From assembly GCF_016904885.1 (NCBI RefSeq), contig NZ_JADWYI010000001.1:8179224-8243223 (forward strand): DNA of 64,000 nucleotides, read 5' to 3'. Positions 27,245-36,227 of this stretch are shown here, in pieces. Both the position numbers and the translations under genes were made by a program. The stretch is from Archangium primigenium. Its GTDB lineage: Bacteria; Myxococcota; Myxococcia; Myxococcales; Myxococcaceae. Position 1 is the stretch's first letter, and each line of letters starts with the position of its first letter. The notes under the pieces were generated by a model. The model had not been told where the DNA came from and did not search any database. It saw only the letters and a list, made by a program, of their open reading frames with translations.

Positions 27245-28162
27245 TCAGTGCCGGTGCTGGTGGCGCCGGTGGCCGGGGTGGGCCTCGTCGTGCGCCTTCT
27301 CCACCCGGGCGCGGTCCTGCTCCAGGGCCTGGAGCGCGCCGCGGTCACCCAGCTGCTTGTAGGCGTGCTCCAGGCGGGCGATCATGTCCAGCGCGAGGTG
27401 CCAGTCCTGGCCCCGCTCGCCCTCCTCCAGGAGGGGACGGCCCACGGCGGCGACCTTGTCGTTGGCGCCCAGGTGCAGCAGGGCATCCACCGCGAGCACG
27501 CGCGAGAGCGGCGTGCGGCCCCCGTCCGTGACGACCTTCTGCAGCTCCTCGATCGCCGGGTCACGCTCGCCCTTGGCGGCGCGGATGATGGGCTTGGCCA
27601 CGCCCCGACGATCCGGCAGGAGGAACTCCTCGAGGTCGGCGAAGGCGTCGGCGAAGTCGCCATGGCCCGCCTTGGCGAGCATCTCCGCCAGGTCGTCGAA
27701 CACGCGGGCGGAGCGCTCGTCGAACACGCGCAGCGCCTCCTGCATGAAGTTCACCTCGGGCTCGCCCTTGTCGTTGGTGGGCACGCGCTTGCGCAGCTCC
27801 CCGATGCGCTCGAAGGCGGGCGCCACCGGGGCCTGCTTCTGACCCTGGAGCAGCTGGCCGAGCGAGCCCATGAGCTGGGCGAGTCCCTCGGAGAACTCAT
27901 AGGGCGCGAGCCGATCCCCCAGCCAGCGGCGCCACAGCTCGCCGGCGGCGGCGAACGGGAAGGGCTTGAACTGGCCGGTGCCCTTCCACGCCATCAACCA
28001 CTGCTCGGCGATGCCCGAGGGATAGGCCTTCTCGGCGAGCTGACGGAAGTCCGCCTCGCTCACCTGGATGCCGTAGTTGCCGAGGGTGCCGAGGATGGCA
28101 TCCGTCGAGTAGTCCTTGAGTCCCTTGCCCTGCCACGCCTTGTCCACGCGTTCCGTGCTCAC
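27245..28162 (-). CDS. Helical protein of unknown function with His-rich tail
   Basis: A 305-residue protein with a GTG start and no signal peptide. The N-terminal 110 residues are helical, with TDAILGTLGNYGIQVSEADF and WLMAWKGTGQF. The central and C-terminal parts look like TPR/HEAT helical repeats (LLHLGANDKVAAVGRPLLEE, then ARLEHAYKQLGDRGALQALE). It ends with a histidine-rich segment HPGHRRHQHRH that could bind metal. It sits upstream of no obvious partner on the minus strand and convergent with the nuclease-like gene. I do not recognise the family. Confidence 0.65.
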   Translation of the reverse strand: MSTERVDKAWQGKGLKDYSTDAILGTLGNYGIQVSEADFRQLAEKAYPSGIAEQWLMAWKGTGQFKPFPFAAAGELWRRWLGDRLAPYEFSEGLAQLMGSLGQLLQGQKQAPVAPAFERIGELRKRVPTNDKGEPEVNFMQEALRVFDERSARVFDDLAEMLAKAGHGDFADAFADLEEFLLPDRRGVAKPIIRAAKGERDPAIEELQKVVTDGGRTPLSRVLAVDALLHLGANDKVAAVGRPLLEEGERGQDWHLALDMIARLEHAYKQLGDRGALQALEQDRARVEKAHDEAHPGHRRHQHRH

Positions 28163-28255
28163 TGCGGCTGCAAGCCTCCTGGGCGCCGGAAGCGGCGCGT
28201 GGGGCCTTCTAACAGACAGCGGGAGGAGGCGGGCAAGGGCTCGCCGCGCGCGGCC

Positions 28256-29794
28256 TCACGCGGCGCTCGGCGGTGCCACCCCGTCGACAATGGGCCAGGT
28301 GACGGCCCGGCGTCGGCCGTCCTCCACCCGGCGGGCCATGTAGGGCTGACAGCCTCGGGCCTGGAAGGCCTTCTTGAAGGCGGCGAAGCTGCCTCCGTCC
28401 TTCCAGGCATCCAGGGCGGCCAGACCCGACTCGGGCCCACACTGGGCGAGCATGTACTCCACCCACGCCCAGCGGGCCGACGTGGGCCGCACCTCGGCAC
28501 GGCCCTTGAGCCCGCGCCGCAGCCGCTCCAGGCGGGCCTCCACCTCGCGGATGCCCGCGAAGGGGGCCCCGTCCAGGGGCGTGTTGCGCTTGGCCACGAA
28601 GGGAGCCACGCCGAGCGCCACCGGCATGATGCGCGACAGCTCCGTGGTGAAGCGCGCCAGCTCGTCCACGTCCGCGTCCTCCTCCAGGGGCAGGCCCACG
28701 ACGTTGTAGACCTTGAGCTGCCGCATGCCAGCCGTCTTGGCGAAGTGGGCCGCGCGGAGGATCTGCTCCTCGGAGTGCTTGCGATCCACCAGGTCGCGCA
28801 TGCGCTGCGAGGCGCCATCCGCGGCCACGGTGAGGTTGGTGGCGCCGCCGCGCCGCAACTGGTCCACCAGCTCCTGGGTGAGCCGGTCGGCGCGCAGCGA
28901 GGACACCCCCACCTCGCGGCCCGCGTCCACCAGGGTGCGCAACAGCTCCACGATGCGCGGATGGTCCGTCACCGCCGCGCCCACGAGCCCCACGCGCTTG
29001 GCATAATCGGGGATGAGCGAGAGCACGCGCTCGGGCGGCACGGTGCGCATGCCCCCGTTGGTGGTGCGCCGCATGACGCAGTAGTGGCACCCGCGCGAGC
29101 AGCCCCGCTCCGGCTCGATGAGGAACATGGAGCGCAGCTCGGTGTGGGGCGTGACGATGGCCGAGCGCGCCGGGAGCCGACCGTCCGTGGCCTTGGCCAC
29201 GTGGTAGCGCGTGCCGCCGCGCCCGGGCACGCGGAAGCCCGGCACGGTGGCCAGGTGCGCGAGCAGGGCCTCCTTGTCCATGGACTGCGCCGCGTCCAGG
29301 AGCACGTGGATGAGATCCTCCGCCTCGCCCTGCACGAGCACGTCCACGAAGGGCTCGAGCGGATCCGGGTTGGAGAAGGTGAGCGGGCCACCGGCGACGA
29401 TGACTGGATGGCGCTCGGTGCGCTCCGCTGTGAGCAGGGGGATGCGCGCCAGCTCCAGCATGGAGAACAGCCCGGTGAGCTCCAGCTCGTAGGCCACCGA
29501 GAAGGCCAGCAGGTGGAAGTCGGCCGCGGGCGACTGCGTCTCGAGCGAGAAGAGCGGCGTGCGGGTGCGGCGATAGGCCTCCACGTCATCCGGCAGGAAG
29601 ACGCGCTCGGCGGTGGCCCCGGGGTGGGCATGCACCTCGCCGTAGATGGCCTGGTAGCCCAGCGAGCTCATCCCCACGTGGTAGGGGCTCGGGTAGCAGA
29701 GGGCGACCCGGTAGGGGGCCTCCTTGTAGAGCGTGCCCTGCTCGTCGGCCAACAAGGCCCGAGCGCGTTCGACGAGTGAGTAGCGACCCTCCAT
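28256..29794 (-). CDS. B12-binding-like radical SAM protein
   Basis: A 512-residue enzyme. The N-terminal about 160 residues resemble a cobalamin-binding fold (YRVALCYPSPYHVGMSSLGY, VIVAGGPLTFSNPDPLEPFVD). The radical-SAM Cys232, Cys236 and Cys239 are in ERGCSRGCHYC, the usual C-x3-C-x2-C binding a [4Fe-4S] cluster. The remaining barrel has VGVSSLRADRLTQELVDQLRRG and YNVVGLPLEEDADVDEL. The ATG at 29794 is preceded by AGGAAGG; frames upstream are Arg/Pro-rich. The product is unknown; this type of protein appears in many Gram-negative genomes as an uncharacterised radical SAM protein. Confidence 0.8.
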   Translation of the reverse strand: MEGRYSLVERARALLADEQGTLYKEAPYRVALCYPSPYHVGMSSLGYQAIYGEVHAHPGATAERVFLPDDVEAYRRTRTPLFSLETQSPAADFHLLAFSVAYELELTGLFSMLELARIPLLTAERTERHPVIVAGGPLTFSNPDPLEPFVDVLVQGEAEDLIHVLLDAAQSMDKEALLAHLATVPGFRVPGRGGTRYHVAKATDGRLPARSAIVTPHTELRSMFLIEPERGCSRGCHYCVMRRTTNGGMRTVPPERVLSLIPDYAKRVGLVGAAVTDHPRIVELLRTLVDAGREVGVSSLRADRLTQELVDQLRRGGATNLTVAADGASQRMRDLVDRKHSEEQILRAAHFAKTAGMRQLKVYNVVGLPLEEDADVDELARFTTELSRIMPVALGVAPFVAKRNTPLDGAPFAGIREVEARLERLRRGLKGRAEVRPTSARWAWVEYMLAQCGPESGLAALDAWKDGGSFAAFKKAFQARGCQPYMARRVEDGRRRAVTWPIVDGVAPPSAA

Positions 29795-29909
29795 GCACCT
29801 TCCTGGGGAAACCGTGTGACGAGGTCCGTCCATAACACCGCGGCCCCGTACCCCCACTCCCATTCTGGGGAGCGGCGGCCGGGGCCGGAGTGGAATTCGA
29901 GCGGAACGA

Positions 29910-29934
29910 CGCCCGGCGGGTGAGCCGCCGGGCG
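29910..29934 (-). terminator. Stem-loop terminator after the TBDR-lipoprotein operon
   Basis: CGCCCGGCGG (29910-29919) pairs perfectly with CCGCCGGGCG (29925-29934) around a five-base loop, beginning six bases after the lipoprotein stop. On the minus strand it is followed by a TCGTTCCGCTCG run with few Ts. Confidence 0.65.
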
Positions 29935-29940
29935 GTCGAG

Positions 29941-30759
29941 CTACTGCACGGTGCCGGGCTTGAAGGACGGCGGCCGCACCGCGGGCACGCAGCGCCGCAG
30001 GTCCGGGTCGCACACCACGTTGAAGTCCGGGTTGACGCCCGCGGTCGGACCGCAGTTCTCCTCATCCAGGGGCGCGCCGGGGTCGCACGGAGCGGCAGGC
30101 CACAGGGCCCACATCTCGTACTCCGCGGTGCAGGTGTCGTCGGTGATCTTCACCGTGCCGCGCATCTGCGTGCCAGGAGCCGAGGGCGCCGAGTACACCT
30201 CGACGTTCTCGTACTGGTAGGCGAACGTCTGCGCACCCACGATGAGACCGCCACCATCCGCGGCGTTCTTGTAGGCGGCGGGCGCGGCCACGCGGGCCTC
30301 ATTGAAGCCCGTGGCGAGGCACAGGCCATCGGCGTCCGGCTCCTGGGCCAGGGTCGTCGACAGGCCCGTCGCCGCGGTCGGGTCCACCACGCCCTCGGCG
30401 CGACGCACCGTGGCGGTCAGCGGATTGCCGTCCGGACCGACGACATCACGCTGGTAGGTGGCGCGGAACAGCGAGGCGAGCCGCCGAGGACGGATCGCGA
30501 TGCGCGCGCCCCGGTTCTCGGCGACCTCGGCCGCCGAGGCGTCCGGGTTCGTGTACTTGAACACGCCCATGTCCTCACCCTTGAACTGGCCGCAGGACAG
30601 CGCCGCGTCGGCCGGGTTCTTGAGGATGTACTTCGCCTGCCACGCGTAGGCGCTCGCGTCCTGCACGAAGCAGCCCGCCGTGGGCTGCTCGAGGTTGCAA
30701 CCCGCCAGGGTACCGACCGCGCCAAGCACGGCCACTGCCATTGAAATGCGCTTGCTCAT
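29941..30759 (-). CDS. Lipoprotein partner of the Oar-like receptor
   Basis: A 272-residue lipoprotein: signal peptide with lipobox LAGC (Cys21; start ATG at 30759). The mature part has eight or more cysteines (AGCFVQD, LSCGQFKG, GLCLATG, DTCTAEYE, APCDPG, ENCGPTA, VVCDPDLRRCVP). No repeat or enzyme motif is obvious; the C-terminus is Cys/Pro-rich. It begins 30 bases after the receptor stop on the same strand, so it is almost certainly co-transcribed and probably a surface or periplasmic accessory to the receptor (comparable in placement to SusD-type partners, but not homologous to SusD). Function unknown. Confidence 0.7.
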   Translation of the reverse strand: MSKRISMAVAVLGAVGTLAGCNLEQPTAGCFVQDASAYAWQAKYILKNPADAALSCGQFKGEDMGVFKYTNPDASAAEVAENRGARIAIRPRRLASLFRATYQRDVVGPDGNPLTATVRRAEGVVDPTAATGLSTTLAQEPDADGLCLATGFNEARVAAPAAYKNAADGGGLIVGAQTFAYQYENVEVYSAPSAPGTQMRGTVKITDDTCTAEYEMWALWPAAPCDPGAPLDEENCGPTAGVNPDFNVVCDPDLRRCVPAVRPPSFKPGTVQ

Positions 30760-30789
30760 GTGTCTTGGAGTTCCCATCTGGCTGGAGGA

Positions 30790-33700
30790 CTAGAACGTGT
30801 ACTTGATGCCCAGACGGATCTGCCGGGGCGGCTGGTAAGAGGTGGCCTTGCGGAAGTTCGGGTTGACCTCCGAGGCCTCCAGGGGGCGGCCCTCGTCCAC
30901 GTTGAACACCTCGCCCGGGGTCAGCTCGCTGCCCGCCGCCTTGCCGCCGTCGATGGGCAGCACGCTGGACAGGGTGTAGTTCGAGTCGACCGTGGCGATC
31001 TGCTGGAAGTTGAAGACGTTGAAGACGTCGAGCGTGAACGACAGCTGGTTCGTCTTGGTGATGTTGTAGTTCACGCCGATGTTGCCATCGATGTTGTTCA
31101 CCCAGGGCGTGCGGCCGCCGGTGCCACGCGTGAGGATGAACGCCTCGCTCGGGCCGTACAGGGGGTGACCACCGATGTAGCTGATGGGCGTGCCGGAGTT
31201 GCCGCGGTAGGACACACCCAGGCTGGCGCTCAGGGCGTTGGAGAAGCGGAACTCCTTGGCGCCGAAGAGCTTGATGGCGTGCGTGCGGTCGAAGGGCAGC
31301 AGGCCCGAGCGGTTCTTGAGCAGCGAGACGAGGTCGAAGTCCGAGAGGATGTTCGGATCGAGCTGCGCGTTCTCCGGACGGAACAGACCGGGGTAGTTGC
31401 CGGTCAGGCGCGACCAGGTGTAGCTCGCCTGGGCGAGCCAGCCCTGATCGAAGGTGCGGTTGAGGAGCACCGTCACCGCGTTGTAGTCACGCACGGCCTT
31501 CGGGAAGTCCTTGGCGAAGCCGTCGCCCGGGTTGCCCAGGAAGTACGTGTTGCCGTCATCGCGGCTCATGTCCTCGATGACCGAGTTCATCTTGCGGAAG
31601 GTGTAGTTGGCACCCAGGCGGATGTTCGCGAGCAGCTCGTACTCGGCGCCCAGGAGCAACTCGTCGGAGCCCTGGGGCTTGAGGTTCGGGTCCACCGGCT
31701 CCGGATCGGCCTTGCCGCCCGAGTACTTGAAGCTCGGGTTGAGGCTCGTCGGCGCGTTGGTCACGAGCGCGGCGTCGGAGATGCAGCCCGCCTGGCCCTC
31801 GGCCGTGTCCACGGTCGCCGGGTCGCACAGCCGACCCGCACCGCCCACGCGGTTGGCGGCGTAGCGGCGCTCACCCGGGAAGGCGCGGTCCAGCAGGTTG
31901 ATGGGCACCTGCTCGTAGTAGCGCGCGAAGTTCGCGAACAGCTTCATCCGGCCGTTGGCCAGCGGGTCCACGATCAGGCCGACGCGGGGCGACAGCTGGT
32001 TGCCGAGCACGAACGCCAGGTTGCCGTCACCGCCGAACAGGAACTGCGCGTCGTAGCGCACGCCCACGTTGAGCGTCACGCGGTTGGCGATCGTCCAGCT
32101 GTCCTGGAGGAAGCCGCCCGCCGTGGTGCTGGTGGAGACCGAGCTCTGGGTGAGCGCGGGCACCGCGACGTCCGGCGCCGTCTGGTAGCCGTAGCGGCGG
32201 TAGTCCGCGAACGTGTTGCCGTTGAGCGCCTCGCGCAGGAACACGCCACCGGAGTAGGCCTTGAGCTGGTTGTAGCTCAGCTGCTCCACGTCCACGCCCG
32301 CCTTGAGCACGTGGTTGCCCAGCGCGTTGAGCAGGTAGGTCGCCTTGGCGTTGACCTGGTAGCGGTCCAGCTTGCCGTCGCTGATGAAGCCCGGGCCGCC
32401 GGCGTTGTACGTCTGGGCCGGGCACGTGAGGGCGCCGTTGGGCAGCGTCTCGCACAGACCCTGGTAGGCCAGGGTGGGCTCGTAGTACTCGATGGAGCGG
32501 TTGGCGCGGTACTGCACGGCCGCCAGACCCGCCAGGCCCGTGGTGGCGCCCACCGCGGTGCCATCGGACGGGAGCGTGGAGGCCACCTGGTGGAACCAGC
32601 CCGCCGTCGCGTCGAGGAGGAGCTTCTTCTCCATGAACGCGCCCGCGTACTTGAGGGCCACCGCGGTGCTGCTCGCCACGTCCACGACCTGACCGTAGCT
32701 GTCCGGCTTGCCGGGCAGACGGCTCGGCAGACCCCCCGACTGCGGGTCGATCGAGAGCACCCCGTTACCACCGGAGGAGCTCGGCGTGCCGTTGATGGAC
32801 AGCGACACGTTGTGATCCTGGTTCACCAGGTACGTCAACTTGGCCAGGTACTGCAGCGCCTGGGCCTGGACGCGGTAGTCGCGGTTGGAGCCCGGGATCG
32901 GCGAGGCGACGTAGCCGCCCGTCTCCGGATCGATCTTCAGCGAGCGGTCAGCCCCCGTGCCCTCGGACTCGTAGTAGTTGACCGTACGGGTGTGGGTGTA
33001 GCGGCTGAACGACGGCGCCACGCCGGCGAAGAACCACAGCTTGTCCTTGAGGATGGGACCACCGAGGGTGGCGCCCACGTCGCCCAGCAGGTTCAGGGCG
33101 TTGCGGCCACCGACCACCGAGTTCGAGCTGATGACCCGCTGGCGCTCACCCTCGAACAGGCCCGGGGTAACGGTGCCGTACACGGAGCCGTGGAACTCGT
33201 TGGAGCCGGACTTCGTCACCGCGTTGAGCACGCCGCCCGTCGAGCGGCCGTACTCCGGCATGTAGCCACCGGTGATGATGTTGACGTCCTGCACGAACTC
33301 GACGCTCAGCGGGCTGCCGTTGACGCCGAAGGCCGGGTCGTTCGTCGACAGACCGTCGACCACGTAGCCGTTCTCGGGCGACGTCGCGCCGTTGATGGAC
33401 ACGCCGTAGGAGTCGTTCTGCGCGCCGGGGGCGAGCTCGGCCAGGCTGTCGAAGGAGCGCGCCGCGCCTCCCTTGCCGCCCGGACGGTTCACGGCGATGC
33501 GCTTGATGAAGTCCTGGTCGACGTTGACGCCCACGTTCGTCGAGCCGACGTCGATCGTCGGCGGGCGGGCCACCACGTCGATGACCTCGGTGAAGCTCTC
33601 GGGCAGCAGCTCCACGTTCACGCGGATGGTGCGATCCAGGCGCAGCTGGATCTCCGAGCGGGCGTAGGGCTTGAACTGCTCCTTGTCGAAGCGCAGCGTG

Positions 33701-33936
33701 TACACACCCGGCGGCAGCTGGGGAATACGGTACTGGCCTTGCGCGTCGGTAACGACGACCTGCTCACCTTGAAGGTTCGGCGAGGTGGCGGTGACCACGA
33801 CATCCGCGACCGGCTTCTTGTTCTCGGCGCTAACGACCGTACCGATGATGACGCTGTCCGCGTAGGCCGCAGTCCCGTACGTCAGACCCGCGACCACGAC
33901 CGCTCCAGTCGCCCGGAGCATTCGTCTCACTTGCAT
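30790..33936 (-). CDS. Oar-like TonB-dependent receptor
   Basis: A 1048-residue outer-membrane protein. It has a signal peptide (hydrophobic 9-24), a carboxypeptidase-regulatory-like domain (about 28-112: IIGTVVSAENKKPVADVVVT, LPPGVYTLRFDKEQF), a TonB-box-like EVIDVVARPP and a plug from about 125 to 260 with NGATSPENGYVVDGLSTND. A long beta-barrel follows, ending in the C-terminal aromatic signature QIRLGIKYTF (ends in Phe). This architecture is that of Oar proteins, abundant in myxobacteria. The ATG at 33936 follows a leader of about 50 bases. The gene is divergent from tonB-exbB-exbD-exbD. Substrate is unknown; uptake or surface export are both described for Oar-like proteins. Confidence 0.9.
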   Translation of the reverse strand: MQVRRMLRATGAVVVAGLTYGTAAYADSVIIGTVVSAENKKPVADVVVTATSPNLQGEQVVVTDAQGQYRIPQLPPGVYTLRFDKEQFKPYARSEIQLRLDRTIRVNVELLPESFTEVIDVVARPPTIDVGSTNVGVNVDQDFIKRIAVNRPGGKGGAARSFDSLAELAPGAQNDSYGVSINGATSPENGYVVDGLSTNDPAFGVNGSPLSVEFVQDVNIITGGYMPEYGRSTGGVLNAVTKSGSNEFHGSVYGTVTPGLFEGERQRVISSNSVVGGRNALNLLGDVGATLGGPILKDKLWFFAGVAPSFSRYTHTRTVNYYESEGTGADRSLKIDPETGGYVASPIPGSNRDYRVQAQALQYLAKLTYLVNQDHNVSLSINGTPSSSGGNGVLSIDPQSGGLPSRLPGKPDSYGQVVDVASSTAVALKYAGAFMEKKLLLDATAGWFHQVASTLPSDGTAVGATTGLAGLAAVQYRANRSIEYYEPTLAYQGLCETLPNGALTCPAQTYNAGGPGFISDGKLDRYQVNAKATYLLNALGNHVLKAGVDVEQLSYNQLKAYSGGVFLREALNGNTFADYRRYGYQTAPDVAVPALTQSSVSTSTTAGGFLQDSWTIANRVTLNVGVRYDAQFLFGGDGNLAFVLGNQLSPRVGLIVDPLANGRMKLFANFARYYEQVPINLLDRAFPGERRYAANRVGGAGRLCDPATVDTAEGQAGCISDAALVTNAPTSLNPSFKYSGGKADPEPVDPNLKPQGSDELLLGAEYELLANIRLGANYTFRKMNSVIEDMSRDDGNTYFLGNPGDGFAKDFPKAVRDYNAVTVLLNRTFDQGWLAQASYTWSRLTGNYPGLFRPENAQLDPNILSDFDLVSLLKNRSGLLPFDRTHAIKLFGAKEFRFSNALSASLGVSYRGNSGTPISYIGGHPLYGPSEAFILTRGTGGRTPWVNNIDGNIGVNYNITKTNQLSFTLDVFNVFNFQQIATVDSNYTLSSVLPIDGGKAAGSELTPGEVFNVDEGRPLEASEVNPNFRKATSYQPPRQIRLGIKYTF

Positions 33937-33993
33937 GCTGGGAACCCCTCCAAGGTGGGCTGCACTTCAACTGCAACTATAAAATGGCTCGGG

Positions 33994-34021
33994 AAAATAT
34001 CCGAGGTCCACCAGTTGTCAA
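33994..34021 (-). promoter_or_regulatory. Sigma-70-like promoter for the Oar-like receptor
   Basis: On the minus strand TTGACA (34021-34016, perfect consensus) is followed after 16 bases by TATTTT (33999-33994), about 58 bases upstream of the receptor ATG. The region is markedly richer in A/T than its neighbours. Confidence 0.65.
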
Positions 34022-34092
34022 TACGGCGTTGCTTTTTGGTGACTCCTGGGGCATTGCGCGTCCTCGCAGGTGGACTTCCAGGGTGGGGTCAC

Positions 34093-34120
34093 TTGCACCC
34101 GTTCCCGGTTTTTGTAATGT
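34093..34120 (+). promoter_or_regulatory. Candidate promoter for tonB-exbB-exbD-exbD
   Basis: TTGCAC (34093-34098), a 16-base spacer and TAATGT (34115-34120) lie 69 bases before the tonB ATG in the divergent gap. The -35 shares four of six consensus bases. Confidence 0.4.
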
Positions 34121-34189
34121 AGCGCGCCTTTTGCGATCCGGACGGGATGTGGTGGGTATCCACCGGAGTGAGTAGAGGAGCTCTAGCGC

Positions 34190-34948
34190 ATGTTCGACTC
34201 TGTCCTTGACCGCGGGCAAGGCCCCAAGTCCCGTATCGGGCTGGGCGCCGCCGTCTCGGTGGTTCTGCACGTCGGTCTGGTGGGTCTCATCGGGTGGCTG
34301 TCGATCCAGCCCCCGAAGGAAAAGGAGAAGGAGGTCGAGGTGACCTTCAAGCAGGCCATGGCTCCGCCCGTGGCCGCGCCTCCGCCGCCTCCCCCCCCGC
34401 CTCCGGCGAAGAAGAAGAGCAACCCCACCAAGAAGCCGGTGGTGAAGAAGCCGGACGTGATCGTCCAGCCCAAGGAGATGCCCAAGGAGCCGCCCAAGGA
34501 GGTCGAGCCCGAGCCCGCCGCCGAGGAGGAAGAGGAGGCGAGCGAGGAGGAGGTCGAGGGCGGCGTGGAAGGCGGCGTCGAGGGCGGCGTGGTGGGCGGG
34601 GTGATCGGCGGCGTGGTGGGCGGCGTGCTCGGCGGCCAGTTGGGCGGCACCGGCACGGACGTGCTCCCCTTCGGCGCCGGCATGACGCGTCCGGAGAAGA
34701 TGTCCGGTCCCGCGCCGCAGTACACCCGCGAGGCCCTCGAGGCCCGCGTGCAGGGCCTGATGATCGTCAAGTGCGTCATCACGACCGAGGGCGCCGTCGA
34801 GCGCTGCCGCATCATCAAGCCGCTGCCCCACATGGATCAGGCCGTGCTCGAGTCGCTGTACGCCCAGCGCTACAAGCCCGTCACCTTCCAGGGCCGCGCC
34901 GTCCAGGTCGACTACACCTTCAACATCCGCCTGAGCCTGCCCCGCTAG
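34190..34948 (+). CDS. tonB: TonB-type energy transducer with Gly-Gly-Val repeat linker
   Basis: A 252-residue inner-membrane protein spanning the periplasm to energise an outer-membrane receptor. A short cytoplasmic tail precedes one membrane helix (about 17-38). The periplasmic part is unusual: a nine-Pro stretch (about 64-72), Lys/Pro-rich segments, a Glu run (112-121), then about eight x-G-G-V/x tetrapeptides (123-153). The conserved TonB C-terminal domain occupies about 175-252 (YTREALEARVQGLMIVKC, YKPVTFQGRAVQVDYTF). It starts the operon with exbB and two exbD genes, divergent from the receptor. In evidence of dedicated pairing, no other receptor gene is in the window. Confidence 0.88.
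   Translation: MFDSVLDRGQGPKSRIGLGAAVSVVLHVGLVGLIGWLSIQPPKEKEKEVEVTFKQAMAPPVAAPPPPPPPPPAKKKSNPTKKPVVKKPDVIVQPKEMPKEPPKEVEPEPAAEEEEEASEEEVEGGVEGGVEGGVVGGVIGGVVGGVLGGQLGGTGTDVLPFGAGMTRPEKMSGPAPQYTREALEARVQGLMIVKCVITTEGAVERCRIIKPLPHMDQAVLESLYAQRYKPVTFQGRAVQVDYTFNIRLSLPR
34556..34648 (+). repeat. GGV tetrapeptide repeat in tonB
   Basis: About 93 bases encoding E-G-G-V and V/I/L-G-G-V/Q-type units in tandem, built on GGC-GGC-GTG/GTC codons. The units are degenerate at the third codon positions, so it is an old rather than recent expansion. Confidence 0.8.
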
Positions 34949-35016
34949 TTCTTCCTTACCCCCCCTGTCGTTCCCGCCGTACCCAACCGCGCTCGAGGAG
35001 GAGCGTTCCCCCAATC

Positions 35017-35697
35017 ATGGATTTCTCACTCGCACACATCTGGGAGAGCACGGGTGCTTTCGCCCGTTTCATCATCTTCACCCTGGCGTTCATGTCCGTG
35101 TCGTCCCTGGTCGTGATGGCCGAGCGCATGCTCGTCTTCCGCAAGACGCGCAAGGACTCGCGCAATTTCGCCGCCAAGATGGGTGCCATCCTGGCCAAGG
35201 GGGACCTGCAGCAGGCCGCCGGCGCCAACCTGGGCAAGGACGTGGGCCACCTGGGCCGCGTGATCAACTCGGGCCTGACGGCCTTCCGCATCAGCCCGGC
35301 CAACAAGGACGTGGCGGTGGAGTCCGTGGCGCGCGCCCTGGAGCGCCAGGCGCAGCGTGAGGTGCAGAGCCTCAAGCGCGGCCTCGGCGTGCTGGCCACC
35401 GTGGGCTCCACGTCTCCGTTCGTCGGTCTGCTCGGCACCACGATGGGTATCGTGAACGCCTTCCAGATGATGTCGGCGGCGGGCTCGGGCGGTCTGGCCA
35501 CCATCTCGGCCGGTATCTCCGAGGCGCTCATCACCACGGCGTTCGGTCTGCTCGTGGCCATCCCCGCCGTGATCGCCTACAACTTCCTGTCCGGTTGGGT
35601 GGACGGCCGCTCGGTGGACATCTCCGAGTCGTCCAACGAGTTCCTGGACGTGGTGGCGCGGCACTTCGGTGGTGGTTCGCACGCCCCCCAGGCGTAG
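35017..35697 (+). CDS. exbB: MotA/TolQ/ExbB proton channel protein
   Basis: A 226-residue inner-membrane proton channel subunit that powers TonB. Three membrane helices are visible: ARFIIFTLAFMSVSSLVVMAE (about 13-33), a second around ATVGSTSPFVGLLGTTMGIV (about 127-147) and a third LITTAFGLLVAIPAVIAYNF (about 170-190). The TSPFVGLLGTT and SEALITTAFGL motifs are the family hallmarks. The ATG at 35017 is preceded by GAGGAGGAGCG. It follows tonB by 68 bases and precedes exbD by 102 bases. TolQ versus ExbB is decided by the tonB neighbour. Confidence 0.93.
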   Translation: MDFSLAHIWESTGAFARFIIFTLAFMSVSSLVVMAERMLVFRKTRKDSRNFAAKMGAILAKGDLQQAAGANLGKDVGHLGRVINSGLTAFRISPANKDVAVESVARALERQAQREVQSLKRGLGVLATVGSTSPFVGLLGTTMGIVNAFQMMSAAGSGGLATISAGISEALITTAFGLLVAIPAVIAYNFLSGWVDGRSVDISESSNEFLDVVARHFGGGSHAPQA

Positions 35698-35799
35698 CGC
35701 ACTCCCTCCCTCGAGAGCTTCCGGCCCGACTCCTCCCGCGCCGCGGGAGGGACGTGCAGGGCCGGGCCTCTCTCTCCTCTTCCAAGCAGCAGGTGCACG

Positions 35800-36225
35800 A
35801 TGGGTATGTCAACCGGTGGCTCCCAAGGGGGCCCCAAGGCCGAGATCAACGTCACGCCTCTCGTGGACGTGGTGCTGGTGCTCCTCATCATCTTCATGGT
35901 CGTCACGCCCATGCTCCAGCGTGGCAAGTCCGTCACCCTGCCCAAGGCCGCCAAGGTCGAGGGTGAAAAAGAATCCCAGAAGGATCCCGATCCCATCGTC
36001 CTCTCCGTGACCGCGGACAAGAAGACGTACATCGAGCAGGACGAGTTCGATGCCGCCGCGCTCGAGCAGAAGCTGCGCACGGACCTCGCCTACCTGCCCA
36101 ACAAGAAGATCCTCCTCAAGGGCGACAGCACCCTCACCGTGGGCGACGTGCGCCAGGTGATGGACATCACCCGCAAGGCCAAGGCCAAGAAGGTCTTCCT
36201 CGGTGTCGAGGAGCAGAAGAACTAG
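35800..36225 (+). CDS. exbD: ExbD/TolR biopolymer transport protein, copy 1
   Basis: A 141-residue partner of ExbB. One membrane helix (about 20-42) contains the essential Asp in TPLVDVVLVLLIIFMVVTPML, the proton-pathway residue. The periplasmic domain follows with KKTYIEQDEFDAAALEQKL and LKGDSTLTVGDVRQVMDI. It is the first of two exbD genes separated by two bases. The C-terminus ends KKVFLGVEEQKN. ExbB, ExbD and TonB form the complete complex. Confidence 0.92.
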   Translation: MGMSTGGSQGGPKAEINVTPLVDVVLVLLIIFMVVTPMLQRGKSVTLPKAAKVEGEKESQKDPDPIVLSVTADKKTYIEQDEFDAAALEQKLRTDLAYLPNKKILLKGDSTLTVGDVRQVMDITRKAKAKKVFLGVEEQKN

Positions 36226-36227
36226 CC

